Below the pieces are notes generated by a model that did no database searches, was not told where the DNA came from, and saw nothing but the letters and a program-made list of their open reading frames with translations. A DNA stretch of 64,000 nt from JAEUPI01 sp963814435 (GTDB lineage: Bacteria > Pseudomonadota > Gammaproteobacteria > Burkholderiales > Burkholderiaceae_C), in NCBI GenBank assembly GCA_963814435.1, contig CAWFCV010000010.1, positions 62,001-126,000 on the forward strand, read 5' to 3'. Position numbers and translations under genes: made by a program. Shown here in pieces: positions 1 through 10,500 of this stretch. Each line of letters begins with the position of its first letter. Position 1 is the first letter of the stretch.

Positions 1-25
1 ATCGGCATGCAACACCAGAAATAGA

Positions 26-89
26 TGTAACAGTGACCATGTATTCGGGCTTTGCAGGGGTTTTCCCCCGGCAAAATGCCGCTGTTACA
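26..89. promoter_or_regulatory. Inverted repeat upstream of ompR
   Basis: TGTAACAG at 26-33 is repeated inverted as CTGTTACA at 82-89, just before the ompR ribosome site (GGAG near 94-97). TGTAACA-type half-sites occur in binding sites of the OmpR/RstA regulator family, so autoregulation is a reasonable inference. The 48-bp gap between the arms means two half-sites or a looped operator rather than one compact palindrome. No clear -10/-35 pair was identified. Confidence 0.4.
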
Positions 90-104
90 AATTTGGAGTT
101 GCAG

Positions 105-839
105 ATGAACACGCCCGCCAACACTCGACCTGACCGTATCGTGGTGGTCGACGACGACGCGCGAATCCGCGACCTGTTGCGGCGCTACCTGACCCAGGAA
201 GGCTTCGAAGTGCTGCTGGCCGAAGACGCCAAGGCGCTGAACCGGATCCTGACTCGCGAGACGATCGACCTGATCGTGCTCGACCTGATGCTCCCCGGCG
301 AGGACGGCCTGTCCATCTGCCGCCGCCTGCGCGCGGCCAACGACGTGACGCCGATCATCATGCTCACCGCCAAGGTGGAGGACGTGGACCGCATCGTCGG
401 CCTGGAGGTGGGCGCCGACGACTACCTGCCCAAGCCGTTCAACCCTCGTGAGCTGCTGGCGCGCGTGCACGCCGTACTGCGCCGCCGCCCGGCGATGGAA
501 GCGCCCGGCGCGCCGTCAAAAGAGGCGCAGTCGGTGAGCTTCGGCCCCTTCGAATTCGATCTGTCGCTGCGCCGCCTGACCAAGAACGGCGAACAGATCG
601 CGCTGACCACCGGCGAGTTCTCGATGCTGAAGGCACTGGTGCGCCATCCACGCCAGCCGCTGAGCCGAGACAAGCTGGCCCAGCTCGCGCGCGGTCGCGA
701 GTTCGAGCCGTTCGACCGCAGCCTGGACGTGCAGATTTCGCGCCTGCGCAAGATGATCGAGTCCGACCCGTCCCAACCGCGCTACATCCAGACGGTGTGG
801 GGCGTCGGCTATGTGTTCGTGCCGGACGGCGCGAACTGA
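105..839 (+). CDS. ompR: OmpR-family response regulator
   Basis: Cytoplasmic DNA-binding response regulator of 244 residues, the usual OmpR length. The N-terminal receiver domain (about 10-125) has the acidic cluster VVDDDA, the phospho-acceptor Asp in LIVLDLMLPGEDG, and the conserved Lys in DDYLPKPFNPRELLAR. The C-terminal winged-helix domain (about 145-240) ends with the typical IQTVWGVGYVFVPDG. I chose the ATG at 105 because it has a GGAG motif 7 bases upstream and begins just before the receiver domain. An in-frame ATG at 33 would add 24 residues unlike the family and would run through the inverted repeat. The partner histidine kinase follows 133 bp downstream. The role, osmotic or envelope-stress control, is inferred from the family. 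Confidence 0.93.
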   Translation: MNTPANTRPDRIVVVDDDARIRDLLRRYLTQEGFEVLLAEDAKALNRILTRETIDLIVLDLMLPGEDGLSICRRLRAANDVTPIIMLTAKVEDVDRIVGLEVGADDYLPKPFNPRELLARVHAVLRRRPAMEAPGAPSKEAQSVSFGPFEFDLSLRRLTKNGEQIALTTGEFSMLKALVRHPRQPLSRDKLAQLARGREFEPFDRSLDVQISRLRKMIESDPSQPRYIQTVWGVGYVFVPDGAN

Positions 840-972
840 TGGACCACCCCCGCAGCGGCCTTCGGCCGCCTCCCCCTCGAGGGGGCGACACCAGCGGACC
901 GGCGGAGCCGGATCCGCGGAGTCAGCTTGGGTAGATCCATGACTCGATTGACGCTTCAGCGTAGAGCCTGAG
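840..972. repeat. Intergenic GC-rich palindromic element
   Basis: Between ompR and the kinase gene lies a run of short palindromes: CGGCCTTCGGCCG near 857-869, CCCCCTCGAGGGGG near 872-885, and GGACCGGCGGAGCCGGATCC near 897-916. The look is that of the dispersed intergenic palindromic elements of Burkholderiales genomes. A second, looser relative (CTCGGGGGCGACGCC) follows gspF near 23903. No promoter is obvious. A genome-wide copy count is needed to call it a repeat family. Confidence 0.35.
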
Positions 973-2304
973 ATGCCCCGCACGCAAGGCGTCGCGCTCA
1001 GCCTGTTCTGGCGCACGTTCTTCCTGCTCGCGATCCTGCTGGGCAGCGGCATCGTGGCCTGGGTGTGGACGCTGCGCGCGCTGGAGTTCGAACCGCGGGC
1101 CGTGGTGGCCTCACAGCAGATCGCCAGCCTGGTGAACCTGGCGCGAGCGGCGCTGCAGCACTCGGACTCGATCAACCGCGTCGCGCTGGTCAAGACGCTG
1201 TCGGCGCAGGAAGCCATCCGCATCGCGCCGCACGAGCCCACCGACAAATGGGAGCCCTTCGAGGAAGACCGCTTCACCCGCGTCGTGGCCGGCGAGTTGC
1301 GCAACCGGCTCGGCCCCGAGACCATCGTTGCGCGCGGCGTCAACGGCCAGGCCGGCCTGTGGGTCGGCTTCGGCATCGAGAAGGACGCCTGGTGGCTGCA
1401 GACCGAACTCGGCCGCGTGCGCGCGTTGACAGGCGGCACCTGGTTCGTCTGGGTCGGCATCGCGCTGCTGGCCACGATCTTCGGCTCGGTGGCGATCGCG
1501 CGACTGATCAACCAGCCGCTGCGCGAGTTGTCGTTTGCCGCCAGCCGCATCCGCGAGGGCGAATTCGACTCGCGCCTGGACGAGAACACGCTGACCAGTG
1601 AGATCCGCGAGGTCAACATGGGCTTCAACCGCATGGCGCGCGAGCTGGCCAAGGTGGAGGAAGACCGCGCAGTGATGCTGGCCGGCATCAGCCACGACCT
1701 GCGCACGCCACTGGCGCGGCTGCGGCTCGAAGCCGAGATGAGCGTCAACGACGAGGAAGCGCAGCGCAACATGGCGCTGGACATCGACCAGCTCGACGCC
1801 ATCATCGACAAGTTCATGGACTACGCGCGCCCCGGCGACACCAAGCTCAAGCCGGTGAACCTGGCGCAGGTGATCGACCGCGAGGCACAGGGCTTTCGCG
1901 ACCCGAGCACGATCCGCATCCAGTCGAAGGTGGCGATCGATCTGTCGGTGATGGCCGACGAGGTCGAGCTCGGCCGCGTGTTCGCCAACCTGTTCGAGAA
2001 CGCGCGCCGCTACGGCCGCACGATCGATACCGGCATCGCGATGGTGCAGGTCACCTACGCCCGCACCGGTCCGTGGGTCATCGTCAGCGTGCGCGACCAC
2101 GGCCCTGGCGTGGCCCCCGAGAAGATGCACCAGCTGACGACGCCGTTCTTCCGCGGCGACGCCGCGCGCACGGCGGCCACGGGCGCCGGGCTGGGGCTGG
2201 CGATCGTCGAGAAGGCGCTGGCCCGAATGGGCGGCGCGCTGGAGCTCGCCAACGCCAGCGACGGCGGCCTGGTGGCACACATCCGGCTCAAGCGCGCGCC
2301 GTAG
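973..2304 (+). CDS. envZ: EnvZ-type sensor histidine kinase
   Basis: Inner-membrane sensor kinase of 443 residues, cognate to the upstream OmpR-like regulator. An N-terminal membrane segment (about 10-35, FFLLAILLGSGIVAWVWTL) and a second near 155-178 (WFVWVGIALLATIFGSVAIA) flank a periplasmic domain. A HAMP linker follows (INQPLRELSFAASRIREGEF). The H-box AGISHDLRTPLARLRLE carries the phospho-His. The catalytic domain shows the N-box NLFENARRYG, the G1 box DHGPGV and the G2 box GAGLGLAIVE. Length and order match EnvZ of betaproteobacteria. The ATG at 973 follows the palindromic intergenic element. The stimulus is not evident from the sequence. Confidence 0.9.
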   Translation: MPRTQGVALSLFWRTFFLLAILLGSGIVAWVWTLRALEFEPRAVVASQQIASLVNLARAALQHSDSINRVALVKTLSAQEAIRIAPHEPTDKWEPFEEDRFTRVVAGELRNRLGPETIVARGVNGQAGLWVGFGIEKDAWWLQTELGRVRALTGGTWFVWVGIALLATIFGSVAIARLINQPLRELSFAASRIREGEFDSRLDENTLTSEIREVNMGFNRMARELAKVEEDRAVMLAGISHDLRTPLARLRLEAEMSVNDEEAQRNMALDIDQLDAIIDKFMDYARPGDTKLKPVNLAQVIDREAQGFRDPSTIRIQSKVAIDLSVMADEVELGRVFANLFENARRYGRTIDTGIAMVQVTYARTGPWVIVSVRDHGPGVAPEKMHQLTTPFFRGDAARTAATGAGLGLAIVEKALARMGGALELANASDGGLVAHIRLKRAP

Positions 2305-2310
2305 GCGGCG

Positions 2311-3528
2311 TCAGGGCGTCGCGCAACGCTGCAGCAGGCACACGGCCCGCGCCTCGATCGCGCGGCCCTCGCCCACCGGACCCATCTTCTCGGCCGTCTT
2401 GGCCTTCACGCTGACCCTTTCGACGTCCACCCCCAGCGCCGACGCGATCCGCGCGCGCATCGCGTCGATGTACGGGGCCAGACGCGGTGCCTGGGCCACG
2501 ACCGTGGAGTCGACATTGACAACCTCGTATCCGGCAGCGCGCACGCGGCGCGCTGCCTCGGCCAGCAGCATGTGCGAGTCGGCGCCCTTGAATGCCGCAT
2601 CGGTGTCGGGAAAGTGCCGACCGATGTCACCGAGCGCGGCGGCACCCAGCAGCGCGTCGGTCAGCGCGTGCAGCAGCGCATCGCCGTCGGAGTGGGCCTG
2701 CAGACCATGGCTGTGCGCGATCGTCACACCGCCCAGCACCAGCGGGCGGCCCGTCACCAGCGCGTGAATGTCCCAGCCCTCGCCGAAACGCAGCGCGGTG
2801 GTTGCCATGGTGTCTCCTTGATCGGCGCGGCGCGCCGCCAGCACGGCTTGCGCGCGCGCGAAATCCTCGGGCCAGGTGATCTTCAGGTTGCTCGCATCAC
2901 CCACCACCAGGCGCGGCCGCTGACCCATGGCCTCGATCGCGCCCGCTTCGTCGGTCACCGACGTACCGGCTCGCTGCAAGGCCTGGCGCAACATGCCGAT
3001 GCGAAACATCTGGGGCGTCTGCGCGGCCCATTTGCCGGCACGATCGAGCGTGGCGCTGGACCTGCCGTCGTGCTCCACCTTCAACGTATCGGCCACCGGC
3101 ACGGCCAGCAGGCCGCCGACCGGATCGTCGATGCAGGCCTCGATCAGCCGCTCGACCCACGCCGGCTGCAGCAGGCAGCGTGCGGCATCGTGCACCAGCA
3201 CCCAATCGTCGTCGTGGGCACCGTCCGCCTGCAGACAAGCCAGGCCGTTGGCCACGGTCTGTGCGCGCGTGGCACCACCGCAACGCACGACATCGGCCCC
3301 GGCCAGGCCCACCGCCGCATCGAACCAGGTGTCGTCGGTCGCCAGCACGACGAGCACGCGGCTCAGGCGCCCGACGCGCCGCAGCGCATCCAACGTGTGC
3401 GCCACCATTGGCCGTCCGGCGAGCGTTGCGTACTGCTTCGGCAGGTCGGCGCCGGCCCGCGAGCCCACTCCCGCGCACGGCAGCAGCGCGAACAGGCGCG
3501 GCTCGCGCGCAGCGGCAGGCGGGTTCAT
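2311..3528 (-). CDS. ispDF: Fused IspD-IspF, MEP isoprenoid pathway
   Basis: A single open frame of 405 residues encodes two enzymes of the non-mevalonate isoprenoid pathway. Residues 1 to about 235 are IspD, which makes CDP-methylerythritol; they show ALLPCAGVGSRAG, LPKQY and LVHDAARCLL. Residues 241-405 are IspF, which makes MEcPP; they show GWDIHAL (metal-binding Asp/His), HSDGDALLHALTDALLGAAALGDIGRHFPDT and EKMGPVGEGRAIEA. The linker holds ATG at 2808, preceded by AAGGAGA at 2812-2818, so IspF may also be translated separately. The ispD start is the ATG at 3528. It lies directly against a 24-bp palindrome and has no visible Shine-Dalgarno sequence. It is divergent from mfd. Confidence 0.92.
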   Translation of the reverse strand: MNPPAAAREPRLFALLPCAGVGSRAGADLPKQYATLAGRPMVAHTLDALRRVGRLSRVLVVLATDDTWFDAAVGLAGADVVRCGGATRAQTVANGLACLQADGAHDDDWVLVHDAARCLLQPAWVERLIEACIDDPVGGLLAVPVADTLKVEHDGRSSATLDRAGKWAAQTPQMFRIGMLRQALQRAGTSVTDEAGAIEAMGQRPRLVVGDASNLKITWPEDFARAQAVLAARRADQGDTMATTALRFGEGWDIHALVTGRPLVLGGVTIAHSHGLQAHSDGDALLHALTDALLGAAALGDIGRHFPDTDAAFKGADSHMLLAEAARRVRAAGYEVVNVDSTVVAQAPRLAPYIDAMRARIASALGVDVERVSVKAKTAEKMGPVGEGRAIEARAVCLLQRCATP

Positions 3529-3552
3529 CGGGTGGATTCTAGAATCCACCCG
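3529..3552. promoter_or_regulatory. Perfect 24-bp palindrome, ispDF/mfd
   Basis: The half-site CGGGTGGATTCT at 3529-3540 is followed immediately by its exact reverse complement at 3541-3552. It ends one base from the ispDF start codon and lies 68 bp before the preferred mfd ATG. The core reads TAGAAT on both strands, a one-mismatch -10 hexamer (TATAAT), so it could act as a symmetric bidirectional -10 giving a near-leaderless ispDF message. I see no good -35 on either side. An operator for a dimeric regulator is the alternative. Confidence 0.5.
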
Positions 3553-3620
3553 AGCGATGACTCGGTGCCCGCGGTGACCCCCCGGTGAAGACCGCCCCGG
3601 GGTTCGCGCCATTGCCACCC

Positions 3621-6600
3621 ATGCTGCCACCTCCCATCGCCCCTGGAAAGCGCTTCACCGTGCCGATGCCGCCCGGCTCGGGCGACGCCTTGTTGTTGGC
3701 GCGTTATGCGCAGCAGCGGTGCAAGGAAGGCCGCAGGACCGCGATCCTGACCGCCGAGCCGTACGATGCGCAGCGGCTGGTCGACGAGTTGGCGTTCTTC
3801 GCGCCCGATCTGCGTGTGGCCGCCTTCCCGGACTGGGAGACGTTGCCTTACGACAACTTCTCGCCGCACCAGGATCTGGTGTCCGAACGCCTGGCCACAT
3901 TGTGGAAGCTGCTGCAGCGCGAGCTCGACGTGGTGCTGCTCCCGGTGACCACTGCACTGACGCGGCTGGCGCCACCGCGCTTTCTGGCCGGCACGACCTT
4001 CCACTTCAAGCAGAAGACACGTCTGAACGAGGCGGCGCTGCGCCACCAGCTCACGATGGCCGGGTACAGCCATGTGAGCCAGGTGGTGTCACCGGGCGAG
4101 TACGCGGTGCGCGGCAGCCTGATCGACCTGTTTCCGATGGGGTCGGCCGTGCCTTACCGGGTGGACCTGTTCGACGACGAGATCGACTCGATCCGCACGT
4201 TCGATCCCGACACCCAGCGCAGCCTGTACCCGGTGCCCGAAGTGCGCCTGCTGCCCGGGCGCGAGTTCCCGCTGGACGAGGCCGCGCGCACCGGCTTCCG
4301 TGCGCGCTGGCGCGAGCGGCTCGAGGGCGACCCGACGCGTTCGCGCATCTACAAGGACATCGCGCAGGGCCTGGCGGGTGCCGGCATCGAGTACTACCTG
4401 CCGCTCTTCTTCGATGAAACCGCGACGATCTTCGACTACATCGGCGACGACGCGGCGCTGGTGCTGCACGGCGCCGTCGACGACACGCTGACGAGATTCT
4501 GGAGCGACACGCGCGAACGCCATCGTTTTCTGCAGCACGATCCGGAGCGTCCGATCCTGGCGCCGGACGCCGATCTTCCAGCGCGTGGACGAGTTCTTCG
4601 GCCGCGCCAACGACCATGCGGTGCTCGCGTTGCGCGCCGGCGTCGTCCGCCGACGCGACCACCTGGGCACAGGCGTTACCCGACGTCAGTGCCGAGCGAG
4701 GTTCGACCGAGCCATTGTCCGCACTTCAACACTACCTCGACAAGACCACCGCGCGGGTGCTGCTGATCGGCGAGAGCGAAGGCCGGCGTGAAAGCCTGAT
4801 CGAGCTGCTGCGCGACCACCAGATCGCCGTGCCGAGCGTGGCCACGCTGGCCGAATTCGAGTCCACCGACGAACCGGTGGCCATCGTCGCCGCCGCGCTG
4901 GCCCGCGGCTTCGTCTGGCAACGAGCCGGCGCACCCACCCTCGCCTTCATCACCGAGGCCGAGCTGTTCGCTGCCACGCCAGGCCTGCGCCGCCGACGCC
5001 GGCAGGAGGCGGTGAGCGACGTCGAGGCGCTGATCAAGGATCTGTCCGAACTGGCCATCGGCGACCCGGTGGTGCATGCCAACCACGGCATCGGGCGCTA
5101 CCGCGGCCTGGTGAACCTCGACCTGGGCGACGGACCGAGCGAGTTCCTTCACCTCGTGTACGCTGACGACGCCACGCTGTACGTGCCGGTGTCGCAGCTG
5201 CACCTGATCAGCCGCTACACCGGCGTCAGCGCCGACGAGGCGCCGCTGCACAAGCTCGGCTCGGGCCAATGGGACAAGGCCAAGCGCAAGGCCGCCGAGC
5301 AGGTGCGCGACACCGCGGCGGAACTGCTGAACCTCTACGCGCGCCGCGCCGCACGCCAGGGCCATGTGCACCGCTACTCGATGCACGACTACGAGGCCTT
5401 TGCCGCCAGCTTCGGTTTCGAGGAGACACCGGACCAGCGTGCCGCGATCCACGCCGTGATCCAGGACATGGTGAGTCCGAAGCCGATGGACCGGCTGGTC
5501 TGCGGCGACGTCGGCTTCGGCAAGACCGAGGTCGCGCTGCGCGCGGCGTTCGTCGCGGTGATCGGCGGCAAGCAGGTGGCGCTGCTGGCGCCGACCACGC
5601 TGCTGGCCGAGCAGCACTACCAGACGATCGTCGACCGCTTCGGCAAGTGGCCGGTCAAGGTGGCCGAGCTGTCGCGATTTCGTACGGCCAAGGAAAGCAG
5701 CGCGGCGCTGGCCGGCCTGGCCGACGGCAGCATCGACATCGTGGTCGGCACGCACAAGCTGCTGTCGAAGGACGTGCAGTTCAAGCGCCTGGGCCTGCTG
5801 GTGATCGACGAGGAACACCGCTTCGGCGTGCGCCACAAGGAAGCGATCAAGGCATTGCGCGCCGAGGTCGACGTGCTCACGCTCACCGCCACGCCGATCC
5901 CGCGCACGCTGGGCATGGCGCTCGAGGGCCTGCGCGATCTGTCGGTCATCGCCACCGCGCCGCAGCGGCGGCTGGCGATCAAGACCTTCGTGCGCGACGA
6001 GGGCAACGGCGTGATGCGCGAGGCGGTGCTGCGCGAACTCAAGCGCGGCGGGCAGGTGTACTTCCTGCACAACGAGGTCGAGACGATCCAGCAGCGACGC
6101 AAGGCGCTCGAGGCGCTGGTGCCAGAGGCGCGCATCGCGGTGGCCCACGGCCAGATGCCCGAGCGCGAGCTGGAACAGGTGATGCGCGACTTCGTCGCCC
6201 AGCGCTTCAACCTGCTGCTGTGCTCGACGATCATCGAGACCGGCATCGACGTGGCGAGCGCCAACACCATCGTCATCAGCCGCGCCGACAAGTTCGGACT
6301 GGCCCAGCTGCACCAGCTGCGCGGCCGCGTCGGCCGCTCGCACCACCAGGCCTACGCCTACCTGATGGTGCCGGATACGCAGTCGCTCACCAAGCAGGCC
6401 CAGGCCCGACTCGACGCGATCCAGAGCATGGAGGAGCTCGGCTCGGGCTTCTACCTGGCGATGCACGACCTCGAGATCCGCGGCGCCGGCGAGGTGCTGG
6501 GCGAGCACCAGAGCGGCAACATGCTGGAGGTCGGCTTTCAGCTCTACAACGACATGCTGGCCGAGGCGGTGCGCGCGCTGAAATCCGGCCGCGAGCCGGA

Positions 6601-7075
6601 CCTGCTGTCACCGCTGACCGCCACCACCGACATCAATCTGCACGCGCCGGCATTGCTGCCCGACGTCTACTGCGGCGACGTGCACACGCGGCTGTCACTG
6701 TACAAGCGCCTGGCCAGCGCAACCCGGCCCGAACAGCTCGACACCCTGCTCGAGGAGATCACCGACCGCTTCGGCAAGCTGCCGCCGCAAGGCCAGAACC
6801 TGTTCGACACGCACCGCCTGCGGGTGATGGCGCGCGGCTACGGCGTGCACAAGGTCGACGCCGGCCCCAAGCTGATGAGCATCACCTTCCGGCCCAACCC
6901 ACCGGTGGATGCGCAGCGCATCATCGATCTGGTGCAACGGCACCGCCACATCAAGCTGGCCGGCAACGACCGCCTGCGCATCGAACGCGAGATTGCCGAG
7001 CCGCGCGACCGCGCCCAGTTCATCCGCGACGTGCTGCGTTCGCTCGGCACGCCGCTGCAGACACAGCCTGCTTGA
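3621..7075 (+). CDS. mfd: Mfd, frameshifted here
   Basis: Transcription-repair coupling factor: it displaces stalled RNA polymerase and recruits UvrA. The product is about 1150 residues if two breaks are ignored. The first segment runs to about 4570 (UvrB-like modules, AFPDWETLPYDNFSPHQDL), then IFQRVDEFFGRANDHAVLALR follows in the next frame, and the third frame carries the rest. Each break fits one extra base in a GCG/GCCG context (about 4575 and 4640). Downstream are the CarD-like polymerase-binding domain (GDPVVHANHGIGRYRGL), Walker A GDVGFGKTEVALRAAF, DEEH box, motif VI-like RGRVGRSHHQAYAYL and the C-terminal TRCF domain. ATG 3621 begins at the family's N-terminus; GTG 3585 is an alternative. 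Sequence error is likelier than loss of function. Confidence 0.88.
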
Positions 7076-7105
7076 GCGGCCTGCGGCAGATGGGAAGCCG
7101 CTCGC

Positions 7106-7127
7106 GCCCCGTATGGGGGGCTGTTTG
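7106..7127 (+). terminator. Hairpin after mfd
   Basis: GCCCC at 7106-7110 can pair with the G run at 7115-7121 across a GTAT loop, followed by TGTTT. It sits between the convergent mfd and glsB-like genes. The tail is short, so termination is only suggested. Confidence 0.35.
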
Positions 7128-7135
7128 GCGCGCTG

Positions 7136-7417
7136 CTATGTGGATGAGCCGCCACCGTCGCCCGCGGCGGGCCCCGAGCCCTTGATCTTCGAGTAGGCGA
7201 AGAGCAGGACGACCGCGCCGACGATCGATCCGATGAAGCCGGCTCCCTGCCCGGCCTGATACCAGCCCATCGCCTGCCCGGCGAGCCCGGCAACAAACGA
7301 ACCGGCGATGCCGAGCAGCGCGGTCAGAATGATGCCCACGCTCTGGGTGCCCGGCAGCACGGCGCGTGCAATCAGTCCGACGACGAAGCCGACCACGGCC
7401 AGGTAGAGGTAATGCAT
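7136..7417 (-). CDS. GlsB/YeaQ/YmgE-type membrane protein
   Basis: Small inner-membrane protein of 93 residues with three hydrophobic segments: YLYLAVVGFVVGLIARAVLPG, the Gly/Ala-rich IILTALLGIAGSFVAGLAG, and FIGSIVGAVVLLFAYSKI. This is the layout of the GlsB/YeaQ/YmgE (transglycosylase-associated) family, often stress-induced and of unproven biochemical function. The start at 7417 is supported by AAGGAG at 7423-7428; longer in-frame starts would add a non-family leader. It ends facing mfd and is transcribed alone. Confidence 0.85.
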   Translation of the reverse strand: MHYLYLAVVGFVVGLIARAVLPGTQSVGIILTALLGIAGSFVAGLAGQAMGWYQAGQGAGFIGSIVGAVVLLFAYSKIKGSGPAAGDGGGSST

Positions 7418-7508
7418 GCAGACTCCTTGGTGATGGATGTGCGCCGGGCGCAGCGCCGCCGCGCTGGCTCGATCGTCGCGCATCCGCTGGCGCCGGCACA
7501 CGGTGTTA

Positions 7509-10500
7509 CTACCGCTCCAGCGCCTGCCAGGCCCGGTCGAGCCGCTTCACGCTCACCGGCTGGGGCGTGCGCAGCTCCTGGGCGAACAGGCTGACACGAA
7601 GCTCCTCCAGCAACCAGCGGTATTCATCCAGCCGCGCATCCTTCGCACCGCGGCGTTCCGCCGCCCGGCGCCAGTAGCGCTGCTCGAGTGGGCGCAGTTC
7701 TGCCAGCCGCGACGCATCGCGCGACGGATCGGCGCGCTGCTTGTCGAGCCGCATCGTGATCGCCTTCAGGTATCGGGGCAGATGCTGCAGTTGCGGGTAC
7801 GGCGTGTCAGACACGAATCGCTTGGGCATCAGGCGCTGCAGCTGCGCCGAGACGTCGTCGGCCACGTCCTTGGGCGGCTTGCTGTCTTTGAGCTTGCGGG
7901 TCGCTGCCGCGTATTCCGCCAGCACCACGCCAGCCAGGCGAGCCACGTCCTGTGCGATCAGCGTCAGCCGTGGGCGACCCTGATCCAGGCGTTCGGCAAA
8001 GGCGTGCGCATCGAGCGGCAACGGTTCGCCGAGAAAGGCGCGGTCGAGCGCCACGTCGATGATCTGCGCGCGCAGCTCCTCCAGCGTTCCCAGCGGCATG
8101 TAGGCCCCGGCCATGCGTTGCAGCTCCGGGATGTTCTTCTCGAGGTACTTCAGCGGCTCCTTGATCTGCAGCGCGACCAACCGCCGCAGACCGCCACGGT
8201 GCCGCGCTGCGGCCAGCTCGGGCTCGTCGAAGACCTCGATCTCCACATGGCCGCCGTGGTCGACCAGCGCGGGAAAGCCCACCAGCGTCTGGTCGCCGCT
8301 GCGCAGTTCCATCAACTCGGGCAGCGCGCCGAAGGTCCACGCGACATAGCGGGCGGCAGGCGTCGCGACCGCCGGCGAGGTTGCGGCGCGGGTCTGTCGC
8401 GTGGCCGGTGCCTCTGGGGCGGTCACCGTCGGCGCTGACGGCACCACCGCCTTCAACGCCGCCAGGGCTTGAAACGCGCTGCGTGCCTGGCCGCCCCATT
8501 CGGCCTTCAGCGCGGCCAAGTGACGGCCCATCGCGAGTTGGCGCCCATGCTCGTCGACGACGCGGAAGTTCATGAACAGGTGCGGCGCCAGGCTGTCGAG
8601 CTTGAAGTCGTTGCGCTGTACCGCCAGTTGGGTACGCTCGCGCACGGCCTGCAGCAGCACCGCCAGCAGTTCGCCTTCGGCGAACGTCACCGCGCTGCAG
8701 AATTCGTCGGCAAAGTCCGGCAGCGGGAGCAGGCGCGATCGCGGCCGTTGCGGCAGGCTCTTCAGCAGCGCCAGCACCTTGGCATGCAGCATGCCCGGCA
8801 CGAGCCAGTCGCAGCGCACTTCGCTCACCGGGTTGAGCGCGTAGATCGGCACGGTCACGGTCACGCCGTCGCTCGGGTCGCCCGGCTCGTGCAGGTAGGT
8901 CGCCGAGCAATCGACGCCGCCGAGGCGAACGGTCTTGGGATAAGCGGTGGTCGTGATGCCCGCCGCCTCGTGGCGCATCAGCTCGTCGCGCGTGAGCTGC
9001 AGCAGGCGGGGCTGGCGCCTGACCTCGTCGCGGTACCAGCGCTCCATCGTCGCACCCGAGTGCACGCCGGCCGGCACCTGTTGGTCGTAGAACGCGAAGA
9101 TCAGCTCGTCGTCGACCAGCACGTCCTGCCGTCGCGACTTGTGCTCGAGCTCCTGCACCTGCGCTGCCAACTTGCGGTTGTGCGCCACGAACGGCAGCCG
9201 CGTCTCCCACTCGCCATGCACCAGCGCCTCGCGGATGAAGATCTCGCGTGCACCGGCCGGGTCGACCGACGCGTAGTTCACGCGCCGGTTGCTGTACACG
9301 ACGATGCCATACAGCGTGGCCCGTTCGAGCGCGATCACCTCGCCGGCCTTCTTTTCCCAATGCGGCTCGAGCAGCTGCCTGTTCAGCAGATGCCCGGCCA
9401 CGCCGGGAATCCACTGAGGCTCGATCGCCGCCAGACCACGGCCGAACAGTCGCGTGGTCTCCACCAGTTCGGCGGCGATCAGCCAGCGCCCTGGCTTCTT
9501 GCTCAGGTGCGCGCCGGGGTGGCGCCAGAACTTGATACCGCGCGCACCGAGGTAACACTCGTCGTCGTCGCTCTTGCAGCCCACGTTGCCCAGCAGCCCG
9601 GCCAGCATCGACAGATGGATCTGCTCGTAGGTGGCCGGCGCTGCCGTTGAGCCGCCAGCCGTGCTCGGCCACCACGGTGTGCAACTGGGTGTGGATGTCG
9701 CGCCACTCGCGCACGCGGCGCGGACTGACGAATTGGTCGCGGAGCCGTTGTTCCTGCTGCCGATTGGACAGCTTGTGGCTGTCCACCTTTGCCGCGGCAT
9801 GGCCGTGCACGCCGCGGCCTTCGTCGATCCAGTGCCACAGCTTCAGGTAGCCGATGAACTCGGACTTCTCGTCGTCGAACTTGCGCTGGCGCTCGTCGGC
9901 CAGCTGCGCGTGTTCGAGCGGGCGGTCGCGCACGTCCTGCACGCTGAGCGCCGAGGCGATCACCAGCACCTCGCTGAGCGCCTGGCGATCCCGTGCCTCG
10001 AGGATCATGCGGCCGACCCGCGGATCGAGTGGCAGCTTCGCCAGCTCGACGCCGATCGGCGTGAGCTCGTGGTGCTCATCCACGGCGTTCAACTCCGCCA
10101 GCAGCGCGTAGCCGTCGGCGACCGCCTTGCGCGGCGGCGATTCGAGAAAGGGAAAATCCTCCACCGTGCCGAGCCGCAACGCCTTCATGCGCAGGATCAC
10201 GCCGGCCAGCGATGAGCGCAGGATCTCCGGGTCGGTGAAGCGCGGCCGCTCGGCAAAGCCCCTCTCGTCGTAAAGCCGAATGCACACGCCGTCGGCCACG
10301 CGCCCGCAGCGGCCGGCGCGCTGGTTGGCCGCGGCCTGCGCGATCGGCTCGATCTGCAACTGCTCCACCTTGTGCCGGTAGCTGTAGCGCTTGACGCGCG
10401 CCAATCCCGAGTCGATCACGTAGCGGATGCCCGGCACGGTGAGCGAGGTCTCGGCCACGTTGGTGGCCAGCACGAGACGCCGGCCGTTGCCGACTTCGAA

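Noticed and set aside
4560..4650. Programmed frameshifting in mfd
   Set aside because: No slippery heptamer or downstream pseudoknot is apparent, two shifts would be needed, and the same kind of break recurs in many unrelated genes of the window.
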